From Comamonas testosteroni (GTDB lineage: Bacteria; Pseudomonadota; Gammaproteobacteria; Burkholderiales; Burkholderiaceae_C): a DNA stretch of 64,000 nt. The notes under the pieces are model-generated. The model made no database searches. It had not been told where the DNA came from and worked only from the letters and a program-made list of their open reading frames with translations. The stretch lies in NCBI RefSeq assembly GCF_030505195.1, contig NZ_CP129672.1, positions 62,001-126,000 of the forward strand. Reading direction: 5' to 3'. The stretch's first letter is position 1. The number at the start of each line of letters is the position of its first letter. Below are positions 24,774-34,047 of the stretch, piece by piece. A program made the translations under genes and the position numbers.

Positions 24774-27182
24774 TCAAAAGCCCCGTTCACCCCCATCGAT
24801 CTGCCACCAGGCAGGCAGCAGTGCACGCACCTCGGCGCGCGCGAAGCGGTCGTCCATCAGCAGCACAACGCCGCGATCATGCTCGCTGCGTATAACCCGG
24901 CCAGCTGCCTGCACCACCTTGCGCAAGCCCGGGTAAAGATAGGTGTAGTCATAGCCCTGCCCCAATCCCATGGCCTGATCCATGGCACGCTGCATGGCTT
25001 CGTTGACAGGATTGAGCTGGGGCAGACCCAGCGTGGCAATAAAAGCACCTATCAGACGGCTGCCGGGCAGATCCACCCCCTCGGAGAACGCCCCGCCCAG
25101 TACAGCCAGCCCCAGGCCCTGACCGTCATCGACAAAGCGGGCCAGGAATTCGGCACGCCCGGACTCGTCCATGCCGCGCTGCTGCAGCCATAGCGGCAGT
25201 TGCGGGTGCAGGCGTTCCAGGGTGGCGGCAACCTGCTGCAGATAGTCAAAACTGCTGACAAAACACAGATAGTTGCCAGGCAGTCGTGCATATTGCTGCG
25301 CAATCAGCTCAGCCATGGGAATCAGTGATGCCTCGCGATCTCGCCAGCGTGTCGAGATATGGCGTGCGATATGCACCTCCAACTGCCGGGCCGAAAACGG
25401 CGCCGGAACATCCAGCCAGGCCGTATCCGCAGGCAGGCCCAGCAGATCGCGATAGAACTGTGGTGGACTCAGCGTGCCCGAAAACAGCACCGTGGCCTGT
25501 GCCGCCTCATGGCGTGCCGCCAGATGCGGCGCGGGCACCACATTGCGAATGCACAGTGTGGATGCCGGCGTACGCACTCTGCTCGCACGCTGCAGCGGCG
25601 TGGCCAGTTGAATATCAAACAGCGCATGCGGCCCGAACTGATCGGCCAGCGCCTGAAAGTGCAGCAGTTCCCAGTAAAAATCCAGCAAGGCATGGTCGGC
25701 AAGCGCAGGCTGCCCCCCTGCGGCCGCATGGCCGACTACCTCCTGCTCAGCCAGTTGATCAGCTATTGCGCCTGCGGCCCGCTGTATGGCGCCCAGCAGC
25801 GCGCCAGGAATGCTCTCGTAGCTTTGGTAACTGGCCTGATGCTGGGCCTTGTTCAGCGCCTGCCACTGGCGTTGCAGTGCATCAAGTGCTTTTTTGACAG
25901 CACCGGTCGCGCCTTGGCGGGCCTGCGCCAGATCCAACTGGGACAGCGGTGCCGTGTACATGCTGCGTGCGCGCTCCAGCAGATTGTGCGCCTCGTCCAC
26001 CAGCACGCCCACGCGCCAGTCCTGCTGCGAGGCCAGCGCATAGAGCATGGCGGCACTGTCGTAGTAATAGTGGTAGTCGGCCACCACCACATCAGCCCAG
26101 CGCGCCAACTCCTGCGACAGGTAATAGGGGCAGATGCAGTGCTCCAAGGCCAGAGTCCGCAACGTCGGTGCATCCCACAGAGGCAGTTGCAGCGCCTGTT
26201 GCCTGACCGCAGGCAGTCGGTCAAAGAAGCCACGCGCCAACGGACAGGACTCCCCATGGCAGGCCTTGTCGGGATGCTCGCAGGTCTTTTCGCGCGCCTG
26301 CATATCCAGGACACGCAGTGGCGCAACCGATGCCGATGCCGATGCCGATGCCGACAAGGCTTGCTGCAGCTGGCCCAGCGCATGCAGCGCCAGTCCATGT
26401 CCCGTCCCCTTGGCAGTGAGAAAGAACAGCTTGTCCAGGCCGGCTGTATCAGCCTCAGAGGGACCCTTGGCGATGACTGCTGCCATGCTCTTGAGCATGG
26501 GAAAAATCGTGGCCAAAGTCTTGCCGATGCCGGTCGGTGCCTGAGCCATCAGACAGCGACCGCCTGTGCTGCCATGGACTGTGCGATAGACGACCACGGC
26601 CAGCTCCCGCTGCCCGGCTCTGAAGGCAGGCATAGGAAACTGCAGCTGCGCCATGGACGCATCGCGCGCCCGCCGGTGGGCGGCCTCGCTGCGTGCCCAG
26701 TCGAGATAGCGGGCACATTGCAACTCGAAAAAGGCTTGCAGTTCGGTGGCAGAACACTCTTCTACCAGCACGGTCTCCTCTGCGCTGCCGATCTGGAAAT
26801 AAACCAGCGCCAGCTTGATCCGCTCAAGGCCGCGCTCCTGACACAACAAATGACCATAGACCCTGGCCTGGGCCCAGTGCAGGGCCCGATGATGAGGGCG
26901 CACGCTGTCGAGCCGTCCCCGGTACGTCTTGATCTCTTCGAGTTGCTGCTTGACGGCATCAAAGCCATCGGCACGGCCGCGAACCTGAAGCTCTTCGAAC
27001 CGGCCGCCGAGCACCAGCTCCGTCTCGTAGCCGCTGATGTTTTTACGCCGCTTCTGCACCACGGCATGGCCCTCCATCCCATCCAGGGCACTTGGCGCGG
27101 GCGTGAAACGCAGATTCAGATCGCCGCCCCGCGCCGTGAACTCGCACAGCGCGCGTACTGCCACGCAGAGCGCAGGCTTCAT
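24774..27182 (-). CDS. DinG/XPD-type ATP-dependent DNA helicase
   Basis: An 802-residue superfamily 2 helicase of the Rad3/XPD group. It has Walker A QAPTGIGKT, DEAH box LVDEAHN, the Fe-S cysteine pattern (CEHPDKACHGESCPL, then CICPYYL), and C-terminal motifs SSFDYLQQ, GGAFSEGVDLPG and QAAGRVIRSEHDRG. An N-terminal extension (about 1-190) resembles a nuclease-fold region (RRKNISGYETELVLGGRFEE, GRADGFD, EEIKTYRG). It follows a FAN1-type nuclease gene with a 4-base ATGA overlap, so the two are translationally coupled and likely act together in repairing branched or crosslinked DNA. Confidence 0.93.
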   Translation of the reverse strand: MKPALCVAVRALCEFTARGGDLNLRFTPAPSALDGMEGHAVVQKRRKNISGYETELVLGGRFEELQVRGRADGFDAVKQQLEEIKTYRGRLDSVRPHHRALHWAQARVYGHLLCQERGLERIKLALVYFQIGSAEETVLVEECSATELQAFFELQCARYLDWARSEAAHRRARDASMAQLQFPMPAFRAGQRELAVVVYRTVHGSTGGRCLMAQAPTGIGKTLATIFPMLKSMAAVIAKGPSEADTAGLDKLFFLTAKGTGHGLALHALGQLQQALSASASASASVAPLRVLDMQAREKTCEHPDKACHGESCPLARGFFDRLPAVRQQALQLPLWDAPTLRTLALEHCICPYYLSQELARWADVVVADYHYYYDSAAMLYALASQQDWRVGVLVDEAHNLLERARSMYTAPLSQLDLAQARQGATGAVKKALDALQRQWQALNKAQHQASYQSYESIPGALLGAIQRAAGAIADQLAEQEVVGHAAAGGQPALADHALLDFYWELLHFQALADQFGPHALFDIQLATPLQRASRVRTPASTLCIRNVVPAPHLAARHEAAQATVLFSGTLSPPQFYRDLLGLPADTAWLDVPAPFSARQLEVHIARHISTRWRDREASLIPMAELIAQQYARLPGNYLCFVSSFDYLQQVAATLERLHPQLPLWLQQRGMDESGRAEFLARFVDDGQGLGLAVLGGAFSEGVDLPGSRLIGAFIATLGLPQLNPVNEAMQRAMDQAMGLGQGYDYTYLYPGLRKVVQAAGRVIRSEHDRGVVLLMDDRFARAEVRALLPAWWQIDGGERGF
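26327..26354. repeat. CCGATG hexanucleotide repeat inside the helicase gene
   Basis: Four tandem CCGATG units and a partial fifth. On the coding strand they encode alternating Ser-Ala (SASASASAS) in a linker before the Fe-S cysteines. Unit gain or loss would change length by two residues without a frameshift. Confidence 0.75.
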
Positions 27183-28966
27183 GGCGTGCTACCTTCGTCA
27201 CGCCATTGCACATGGCATACGCGCACGGGAATGCCCTGCTCCGTGCAATAGGCCAGCCAGCGAATCTGGTTGTCCTGCAGCTTGTCTCCCGGCGCTTTGA
27301 CTTCCACCAGCTCGTAGCGTGAATCGGCACCGGAGCGCTGGGGCCAGAAGCGCACCAGATCGGGAAAGCCGGTGCGGTTGGCTTTCACGTCCAGCAGCAG
27401 CCGTGTAAAAAGAATCTGCAGATGGGCGGCAGGCATGCAATCGAGCGCCAGCTCCAGCAGCTCTTGGCTCAACGTGCCCCAGAACACAAACGGCGACTGC
27501 ACCCCTTGCTTTTCGGCAAAACGCCGGCGAATCGTGGCCCGATAGCGACCGTCCTCCAGCTCGGCAAGACAGGCATCAAACAGCGGCTGGCGGCGCGGCA
27601 CAAAGTCCGGTGCCCCCAGATCGGCCGGCCCACTCTGGAAGGGATGAAAAAACGCCCCCGGTAGCGGCGCAAAGATGGCGGGCCAGCACAGCAGACCGAA
27701 TAGCGAGTTGACCAACGCGTTCTCCACATAGAACACGGGCGCTTCGGCACTATGCCAATAGGCTTGCAGAGCGTACTCCACCGACATGGGCTGGGCGGGT
27801 CGCTCCAGCTGCACATCGCCGCGCAGGGCCGCCACGGCCGGGGCCAGAGCTCGCTGGCGCCCCATGGCGCCGAGTCCCATGCTGCGGCTCAGACGCGGCA
27901 GCATGCGCGCCACGCGCTGACGCTCCTCCTCACTTTCAGGCGCGGCTTGCGCCTGGCTGGCAAGAGCCAGCGCCTGATCAAAGCACTGCATGCGCTCCAG
28001 CACGCGAATATGACGGTGGCGTGCACCCGCATAGCGGCTGGCCGTGTAGGCCTGAGCCGCCAGCGGCCAGTCCTGCAGCCTCTCGCACACCTGGCCAAGC
28101 TTGAGCAAAACCTTGGCCCGGCGCATGTCCAGCCATGGGTTTTCGCTATTATTTTCAATAAGCGCAGGCAGCAGTTGCGCGGGCTCCACGCCTTCGTCGA
28201 GAGCCTGACGCCGGGCCGATATCTCCAGATAGAAGTCCAGATCTTCGCGGCGCTGAAATGCACGCGAGTCGGCATCCAGCGCCACCGGCTCGTAGCGGAA
28301 GATACCGAGGTCGGCCAGCACGAATTCCGACCAGTCCTGGTGGAGATTGCCAAAGAACATCAGCCGCAGACGCTCTCCCAACTCGCCCACCATGACGCGC
28401 CAGACAGGCTCCACGGCCTCGGGATGCCAGACGGCATAAGGCCGGGGCTCGGGTTGCCTCTCGGCCAGCCGCTGCAGCATCTCGGCCTTGCGCATGGAAG
28501 AGCACAGCTCAAAGCCAGTCAAGATCTGCAGCAGCTCGGGTTTGGTGTGCAGGCCGAATAGTTCGACCGCCTCCATGGGCTCGGTAGCACTGAGCCAGCC
28601 ACGCTCCAGCAAGGGCGCTGCGGCATCGACCGTCACCGGAATCTCCTCGTAAGCCAGCTTGCTGGCGCGAAACCAGGGCCCGCGCCGCATCAGCATGCGT
28701 ACCAGCAGCGCCCTGGCGTTCTGCGGCAAGCGCGCAAAGCCGGCGATGAAATCGGCCTCCTGCTCGCTAAGCAGATCGCCATAGCGCTGCGCCAACCAGT
28801 CCAGCGCCCGCTGGAAGTTATGCAGATAGTAGAAGCGGTGCGGCGGAAGAATGGCGGCTTGGGATGCGGTCACGATGCCCCTCACAAAATGCTCGGCGAA
28901 AAGACGGGTGGGTGCCGACCATACGACCTGTATTTTCATACAGCTCATAAATCCCTGCAGATTCAT
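27179..28966 (-). CDS. FAN1-type VRR-NUC structure-specific nuclease
   Basis: A 595-codon frame; a GTG at 28871-28873 preceded by GTGAGGGG may be the true start and would give about 564 residues. Family features: YYLHNFQRALDWLAQRYGDL near the start, RALLVRMLMRRGPWFRASKL, a middle helical-repeat region with HRHIRVLERMQCF, and the C-terminal VRR-NUC core: GFPDLVRFW then YELVEVKAPGDKLQDNQIRW, i.e. the PD-(D/E)XK metal-binding set. Bacterial FAN1 cleaves 5' flaps and branched DNA. Coupling to a DinG/XPD helicase (ATGA overlap at 27179) supports an interstrand-crosslink or replication-fork role. Confidence 0.92.
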   Translation of the reverse strand: MNLQGFMSCMKIQVVWSAPTRLFAEHFVRGIVTASQAAILPPHRFYYLHNFQRALDWLAQRYGDLLSEQEADFIAGFARLPQNARALLVRMLMRRGPWFRASKLAYEEIPVTVDAAAPLLERGWLSATEPMEAVELFGLHTKPELLQILTGFELCSSMRKAEMLQRLAERQPEPRPYAVWHPEAVEPVWRVMVGELGERLRLMFFGNLHQDWSEFVLADLGIFRYEPVALDADSRAFQRREDLDFYLEISARRQALDEGVEPAQLLPALIENNSENPWLDMRRAKVLLKLGQVCERLQDWPLAAQAYTASRYAGARHRHIRVLERMQCFDQALALASQAQAAPESEEERQRVARMLPRLSRSMGLGAMGRQRALAPAVAALRGDVQLERPAQPMSVEYALQAYWHSAEAPVFYVENALVNSLFGLLCWPAIFAPLPGAFFHPFQSGPADLGAPDFVPRRQPLFDACLAELEDGRYRATIRRRFAEKQGVQSPFVFWGTLSQELLELALDCMPAAHLQILFTRLLLDVKANRTGFPDLVRFWPQRSGADSRYELVEVKAPGDKLQDNQIRWLAYCTEQGIPVRVCHVQWRDEGSTP

Positions 28967-29064
28967 CCGACCAATGATTGCTGATCAGCGGACGAAACGC
29001 TTGCAGCTTGAATGCCCGATGACAGTGGCACACAATCAAAGCTTCATTCAACAAGGAGCTGGCA

Positions 29065-29394
29065 ATGCTGGACTGGAACGAATACCGCAAGGAATTGGCA
29101 GGCAGGCTGGGAGAGTTTTCCGAGTTGAGTCCAGGCACCATGGAGGGCTACAAGGCCTTGTCCGGCGCGGGCAAGAAGACCGGTCATCTCGATGCCAAAA
29201 CACGCGAGCTGATTGCCATTGCCGTGGGGGTGACCACGCGCTGCGACGGCTGTATCGCCGTGCATACCAAGGCCGCCAAGGCGGCCGGTGCCAGCCGGGA
29301 AGAAATTGCAGAAGCCCTGGGTGTAGCCGTGGCCCTGAATGCGGGCGCCGCCATGGTCTACTCGGCCCGCGCTCTGGACGCTTTGGACGAGTAA
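29065..29394 (+). CDS. Carboxymuconolactone decarboxylase family protein (AhpD-like)
   Basis: A 109-residue all-helical protein. The motif TRCDGCIAVHTKAAKAAGAS at about 58-77 carries the CxxC plus His of the AhpD/CMD core, so a peroxidase-linked thiol-disulfide role is more likely than a decarboxylase one. The remaining GPxxE-like SRELIAIAVG helix and EEIAEALGVAVALNAGAAMV are typical. AAGGAG lies upstream of the ATG. It is monocistronic and convergent with kup. Confidence 0.92.
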   Translation: MLDWNEYRKELAGRLGEFSELSPGTMEGYKALSGAGKKTGHLDAKTRELIAIAVGVTTRCDGCIAVHTKAAKAAGASREEIAEALGVAVALNAGAAMVYSARALDALDE

Positions 29395-29444
29395 TCTTCT
29401 AAAAGATACCAGCCAGCGCTTGGCAGGCTTGCCATCCCTGCCCT

Positions 29445-31364
29445 TCAAAGTACAACCTGCGTGCCCAGCTCGACCACCTGGTTGGCTGGCAGCTTGTAAT
29501 AAGTCGCCGCGCTGGCCGACTGGCGGGACATCCAGCCAAACAGTGCACAACGCCAGGCAGAGAGACCGCCGGGCCCATCCACAACCTGCACCCTGGCAAC
29601 AAAAAAGCTGGTCGACATGGGGTCCAGATTTGGTATTTCACCATCGGCATCCGGTGTCAGCCGCTGGAGCGCCGCCGGAATATCAGGCTGCTCGCGAAAG
29701 CCGAAATGCATGTCCAGTGCCCAGACCCCATTGCACATAGGCTTCAGTTGCAGGCGCTCGCCATCATGCACATAGGGTATGTTCTCGTTGATCACGTGGA
29801 GAAACACCGTTTGCTCGTGCATGACCTTGAAATGCTTGAGATTGTGGAACAGCGCGTTCGGCACCAGCTTGGGATCGGAAGTCAGATAGACCGCAGTGCC
29901 GGAGACCACCGGCACGCCGCTCATGGGCGAGCTCATCAGATCGCTCATGGGAATATCGAGGCGACGGCGATGTTCGGCCACCAGTTGGGTGCCGTCGCGC
30001 CAGGTCGTCAGCGCGATGAAGATGATGGCGCCTAGCGTCAGCGGCAGCCAGCCGCCCTGCTCCAGCTTGGTCAGGTTGGATGCAAAAAAACCTATCTCCA
30101 GCACCGCAAAACAGGCCAACGCTGCTAATGTGACGACTCTTGCGCGGCTGCGCCCCAGATAGACCACAAAGCCCACCAGCATGGTGGTGATCAGCATGGT
30201 GCCCGACACGGCAATGCCATAGGCCGCAGCCAATGCCCCCGAGGACTTGAAGGCCAGCACCAGCGCGATCACGGCCAGCAGCATCAACCAGTTCACGCTG
30301 GGAATATAGATCTGCCCCTGCTCCTGATCGGAGGTGTGCAATACACGCACACGCGGCAAATACCCCAGACGACTGGCCTGCAACGTCATGGAATAAGCCC
30401 CCGAGATGGTTGCCTGCGAGGCAATCACCGTGGCAGCCGTTGCCAGCACGACAAAAATAAGCAACCAGGAAGGCGAAGCCAGTAAAAAGAAGGGATTGCT
30501 GGCCGCAGTCGCATCGCGCAACAGCAACGCGCCCTGGCCGAAGTAATTGAGCATCAGAGCCGGGAACACCAGCCCATACCAGCCCAGACGCACGGCCCGG
30601 CTGCCGAAGTGGCCCATATCGGCATAAAGGGCCTCGGCACCTGTCATGGCCAGAAACACGGCCGACAGCAGGAAGAAGGCCTTGTCTGTGTGTTGCACGG
30701 CGAAGCGAAGTGCATGCAGCGGGTTGACGGCCTGCAGCACCATGGGCGTCTGCACAATGCTGGCCACGCCGGCCCAGGCGATGCAGAGGAACCAGACAAT
30801 GGTGACCGGGCCGAACAGTCTCCCCACCACGCTGGTGCCCTTCATCTGAATGGAAAACAGTCCGATCAGAATGCCTATCGTGATAGGTACGATGAAATGC
30901 TCGAACTCCGGCGTGGCAATGCTCATGCCCTCCACGGCAGAGAGCACGGAAATCGCCGGCGTGATGATGGCATCGCCATAGAACAGTGCAGCCGCAAACA
31001 CGCCGGCCCCGACCACAAAGCGCGAGCGGCGAGACTGATCGCCCATCACGCGGTGGGCCAGCGCCGTCAGCGCCAACACACCGCCCTCTCCATCGTTATC
31101 GTGGCTGAGCACCACCCACACATATTTGATGGCGACGATGACGATCACGGCCCACAGCAGGGCCGAGAGCGCGGCCAGCACATTCTCGGGGCCCACCGTC
31201 AGCCCATGTGTGCCGGTAAAAGCCTCCTTGAACGCATAGAGCGGGCTGGTGCCGATATCGCCGAACACCACGCCCAAAGCCGCCAATGTCAGTGCCGACT
31301 GGCTGCTGCCCTGCCCCGTATTCCCAGCCCCCTGAAGCCCGTTTTTGCTTTGTGACATAGCCAT
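29445..31364 (-). CDS. kup: Low-affinity potassium transporter Kup
   Basis: A 639-residue inner-membrane K+/H+ symporter. The opening is diagnostic: LTLAALGVVFGDIGTSPLYA and FKEAFTG at about 25-52. About twelve hydrophobic segments follow, including GDQSRRSRFVVGAGVFAAAL and YGDAIITPAISVLSAVEGM-type signatures (GDAIITPAISVLSAVEG here). A soluble C-terminal region runs to the end (KVMHEQTVFLHVINENIPYV at about 520-540). Two in-frame ATGs, at 31364 and two codons later, are equally plausible. It is monocistronic on the minus strand. Confidence 0.96.
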   Translation of the reverse strand: MAMSQSKNGLQGAGNTGQGSSQSALTLAALGVVFGDIGTSPLYAFKEAFTGTHGLTVGPENVLAALSALLWAVIVIVAIKYVWVVLSHDNDGEGGVLALTALAHRVMGDQSRRSRFVVGAGVFAAALFYGDAIITPAISVLSAVEGMSIATPEFEHFIVPITIGILIGLFSIQMKGTSVVGRLFGPVTIVWFLCIAWAGVASIVQTPMVLQAVNPLHALRFAVQHTDKAFFLLSAVFLAMTGAEALYADMGHFGSRAVRLGWYGLVFPALMLNYFGQGALLLRDATAASNPFFLLASPSWLLIFVVLATAATVIASQATISGAYSMTLQASRLGYLPRVRVLHTSDQEQGQIYIPSVNWLMLLAVIALVLAFKSSGALAAAYGIAVSGTMLITTMLVGFVVYLGRSRARVVTLAALACFAVLEIGFFASNLTKLEQGGWLPLTLGAIIFIALTTWRDGTQLVAEHRRRLDIPMSDLMSSPMSGVPVVSGTAVYLTSDPKLVPNALFHNLKHFKVMHEQTVFLHVINENIPYVHDGERLQLKPMCNGVWALDMHFGFREQPDIPAALQRLTPDADGEIPNLDPMSTSFFVARVQVVDGPGGLSAWRCALFGWMSRQSASAATYYKLPANQVVELGTQVVL

Positions 31365-31576
31365 GATTTTGCAGTGATAAAGGCCACCGCAGCCGGGCTG
31401 CGGCAGCTCAGTATGGCACGCTGAGGGAAATTGGAAAGCCTGGATGACGCCGGAACGAGCTGTCTTTCTTTATGTAATCTTGATAGCAGCAGCCACAATC
31501 CATACCGGGGCTTGACGCCTGATTTTCTAGATTCAAGGCTTCGCAACAACCGGCTTGCCCTTCAAGCCCGCCTCCC

Positions 31577-32359
31577 ATGAAGCCTGTCGCCATCCTCCAG
31601 CATGAAGCATCGCAAGGCCCCGGCATCCTGCTCGACCATCTGCGCCAGCAAGACATTGCCCATGTGCTGATAGATCCCTGTGCCGAAGGCGCGGCCCCGG
31701 CCAATGCGCGCGACTATCGCGGCATCATCGTGCTGGGCAGCAACCATTGCGCCAACGAGCAGTTGCTCTGGATCGATGAAGAGCGCTGCCTGCTTCAAAG
31801 TGCCCTGCAGTACGATATCCCCGTGCTGGGCCACTGCTTTGGCGCGCAAATGCTGGCCCGCGCCATGGGCGCAGGCGTCTGGCGCAACCCCTGCGCGAAT
31901 ATCGGCTGGAGCGAAGTCCGCATCACCCCCAGCGCCCAGCAACTGATGAACCTGCCCGAGCAAGCCATCATCTTCAACTGGCATTACGACACTTTCGACA
32001 TTCCAACGGCCGCCAGGCGCACCATGTACGGTCAGCATTGCCTGAACAAAGGCTTTGTCCACGGGCGGCAATGGGCGTTTCAAGGCCATCTGGAAGTGAC
32101 CGCAGACAGCGTGCGTCAATGGTGCGGCGAGGGCCACGATGAGCTGCTGCAGGCCCGGGGCCCGGCCGTCCAGAGCGAGGCCCAGATCCTGGACCGCCTG
32201 CCGCAACGCATAGACCAGCTGCATGCCATGGCACTGCGTACCTACAAGGCATGGACCGATCAGTTGGACAGGCCGGTTTCGGTTTCGTGCAGCAATTCCT
32301 CGGAAACTTTGAGCCGATTTCGCCTCAAGTCCAATGCATACCTTCGCATGCAGCTATGA
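31577..32359 (+). CDS. Class I glutamine amidotransferase (GuaA-like standalone domain)
   Basis: A 260-residue protein with the GATase1 triad: nucleophile Cys in GHCFGAQM near residue 87, His in FNWHYDTFD near 137, and Glu in FQGHLEVT near 175. GSNHCANEQLLWIDEE and IGWSEVRITPS are typical of the GMP-synthase-like standalone family that includes gamma-glutamyl-type hydrolases. The substrate is unknown. The last 35 residues are non-family. It stands alone; kup is divergent upstream and a DUF1963 gene follows. Confidence 0.9.
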   Translation: MKPVAILQHEASQGPGILLDHLRQQDIAHVLIDPCAEGAAPANARDYRGIIVLGSNHCANEQLLWIDEERCLLQSALQYDIPVLGHCFGAQMLARAMGAGVWRNPCANIGWSEVRITPSAQQLMNLPEQAIIFNWHYDTFDIPTAARRTMYGQHCLNKGFVHGRQWAFQGHLEVTADSVRQWCGEGHDELLQARGPAVQSEAQILDRLPQRIDQLHAMALRTYKAWTDQLDRPVSVSCSNSSETLSRFRLKSNAYLRMQL

Positions 32360-32485
32360 ATTTGCAAGCATCAGAGTCCAGGAATGCCATGAACAGACGA
32401 TTTATTGCATCTAGCGGACGGTCTCTGGCAAAGCCCGGCCGCTGTCTGGGTCAGAATGGCCTGCAAACTCACTGCTCCAAGCTTC

Positions 32486-33250
32486 ATGGACTTCACAACG
32501 CTTGAAAAACACCTGGATGCCTCGCCGCTGCTGAAGGCGCACAAGCAATACTTCCTGAATCTGGCCCTGCCCGCCGTGGCCATTCGCCTGGGCCACACCA
32601 TAGGCACGCCCCTGCAAAGCCGCTTTGGCGGCCAGCCCATGGTGCCTGCGGGCTTTGTCTGGCCTGAGCATCCGGACGGTCACTACCTGTTTGTCGGACA
32701 GATCAACTTTGCCGAGCTCCCCGACGGACCCGGTCGCCCAGCAGAGCTGCCGCCCAGCGGCCTGCTGTCGCTATTCCACGGCTTTGACGAGAACGACGCC
32801 ATCTTCTGGCGCGACCAGGACTATCTCAAGGCTTTTTACTGGCCGGACCTCAGCGGCATGCATGAAATCCAGGCTCCCCATCAGTGGGTCACGGACAGCC
32901 GTGCGCTGCAGTTTGAAAACGGCATCGACCTTCCTCGTCACGAGGAGCTGCGCAAGGACTGGCCAGTGGACTTCGATGAGCTCCAGGACTGGCTCCATGG
33001 GCTTGAGGAAAGCGGCGATCTGCCTCGCGACTATCTGCTGGGCCGCCCCTCCTGGGACAGCCTCGGTTACGATCCCACGCCCGACGCCGAGGATTGCCCT
33101 GGCGGCTCGCACTGGCGCTCGCTACTGACGCTGCAGTCGCACGAGGAATTCCACTGGTGCTGGCAGGACGGCGCACGGCTCATGGCCTTTATCGAGGATG
33201 CAAGGCTGCGCACCTGGGACTTCGGCCATCTGCAGGTGGACTGCGGCTGA
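32486..33250 (+). CDS. DUF1963 (YwqG-like) family protein
   Basis: A 254-residue protein with conserved DUF1963 segments: SRFGGQPMVPAGFVWPEHPD near residues 45-64, LFVGQINFAELPD, SGLLSLFHGFDE, HQWVTDSRALQFENG, and near the C-terminus a GGSHWRSLLTLQSHEEFHWC segment. The function is unknown; homologues lie in toxin-immunity and other contexts. No clear ribosome site supports the ATG at 32486, and an in-frame ATG at 32456 is an alternative. Its C-terminal 'WCWQDGARLMAFIEDARLRT' block ends the family fold. An L7/L12-domain gene follows 37 bases later. Confidence 0.85.
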   Translation: MDFTTLEKHLDASPLLKAHKQYFLNLALPAVAIRLGHTIGTPLQSRFGGQPMVPAGFVWPEHPDGHYLFVGQINFAELPDGPGRPAELPPSGLLSLFHGFDENDAIFWRDQDYLKAFYWPDLSGMHEIQAPHQWVTDSRALQFENGIDLPRHEELRKDWPVDFDELQDWLHGLEESGDLPRDYLLGRPSWDSLGYDPTPDAEDCPGGSHWRSLLTLQSHEEFHWCWQDGARLMAFIEDARLRTWDFGHLQVDCG

Positions 33251-33287
33251 CGCCTGGTTCAACAACCACAACCATGAAGAGCAGCTC

Positions 33288-33992
33288 ATGCCCACACAGA
33301 TTCCACCCGAGATCCTCAAGCACTGGCAAAACGGTCACAAGATCGAAGCCATCAAACAGCTGCGCGAGCAATGCGGGCTGGGTCTGAAGGAGGCCAAAGA
33401 CCTGCTGGAAGCCAGCGACAAGCCGGACTTTGTCCAGCATGGCGCAACAGAGCAGACACAGGCCATGCAGCAGTTGCGCGAGCAGCTGGAAAAACTGGGC
33501 ATGAAAGATGCGACTTTGCTGCTGGACCAGCTGAATCGGGCAGACATCGCGCCCGGCAGCTCCTTCACCTCCATCAAGACCATCACCACCACCGTCAATG
33601 GCAAGACCACCGCCAACGTCACCGTGAGCGGCGATCATGCACAGGCCCTAGAGGCGTTGATGTCCGGCGCGAACGCAGTGCCCGCTGAGACCAGGGCCAA
33701 GGTGGAAGACGCCATGGCACGCGGCAACAAGGTCGAAGCCATCAAGCTGCTGCGCGACGCCACAGGCCTGGGTCTGGCCCAGGCCAAGGACCATATCGAT
33801 GCGGCGATGGATGGCATTGCGCTGGACTGGCAGATTCTGCAACGGCAATCGGTGCAGGCCAGCGTCCCAAACAGATTTCAGCCCGGAGCGCCATCACCGG
33901 GCGAAGTCCCCAGAGGACAAGGCCGGTATCTGTGGCTGCTGGTGCTGGCACTGGCTGCCGCCGGCCTTTGGTACTACTTCAAGATGCCTTGA
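33288..33992 (+). CDS. Membrane-anchored protein with two ribosomal-L7/L12-like segments
   Basis: A 234-residue protein. The segment KIEAIKQLREQCGLGLKEAK at about 17-36 and its near-copy KVEAIKLLRDATGLGLAQAK at about 147-166 both match the helix-turn-helix of the L7/L12 C-terminal domain (EVIKLVREATGLGLKEAKDLV). An unstructured TTTVNGKTTANVTV region lies between them, and the C-terminus has one transmembrane helix (RYLWLLVLALAAAGLWYYF). The start follows GAAGAGCAGCTC and removes 30 upstream non-family codons. Interaction with translation factors is possible but unproven; it lies downstream of the DUF1963 gene. Confidence 0.85.
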   Translation: MPTQIPPEILKHWQNGHKIEAIKQLREQCGLGLKEAKDLLEASDKPDFVQHGATEQTQAMQQLREQLEKLGMKDATLLLDQLNRADIAPGSSFTSIKTITTTVNGKTTANVTVSGDHAQALEALMSGANAVPAETRAKVEDAMARGNKVEAIKLLRDATGLGLAQAKDHIDAAMDGIALDWQILQRQSVQASVPNRFQPGAPSPGEVPRGQGRYLWLLVLALAAAGLWYYFKMP

Positions 33993-34047
33993 AACCCCTA
34001 GCAGACAAGCGAAGAAAGCTCACTTTTCAGGATCTTTCGGCTCGAAC

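Noticed and set aside
26281..26360. CRISPR-like array at the CCGATG repeat
   Set aside because: Units are six bases without spacers and lie inside a coding region.
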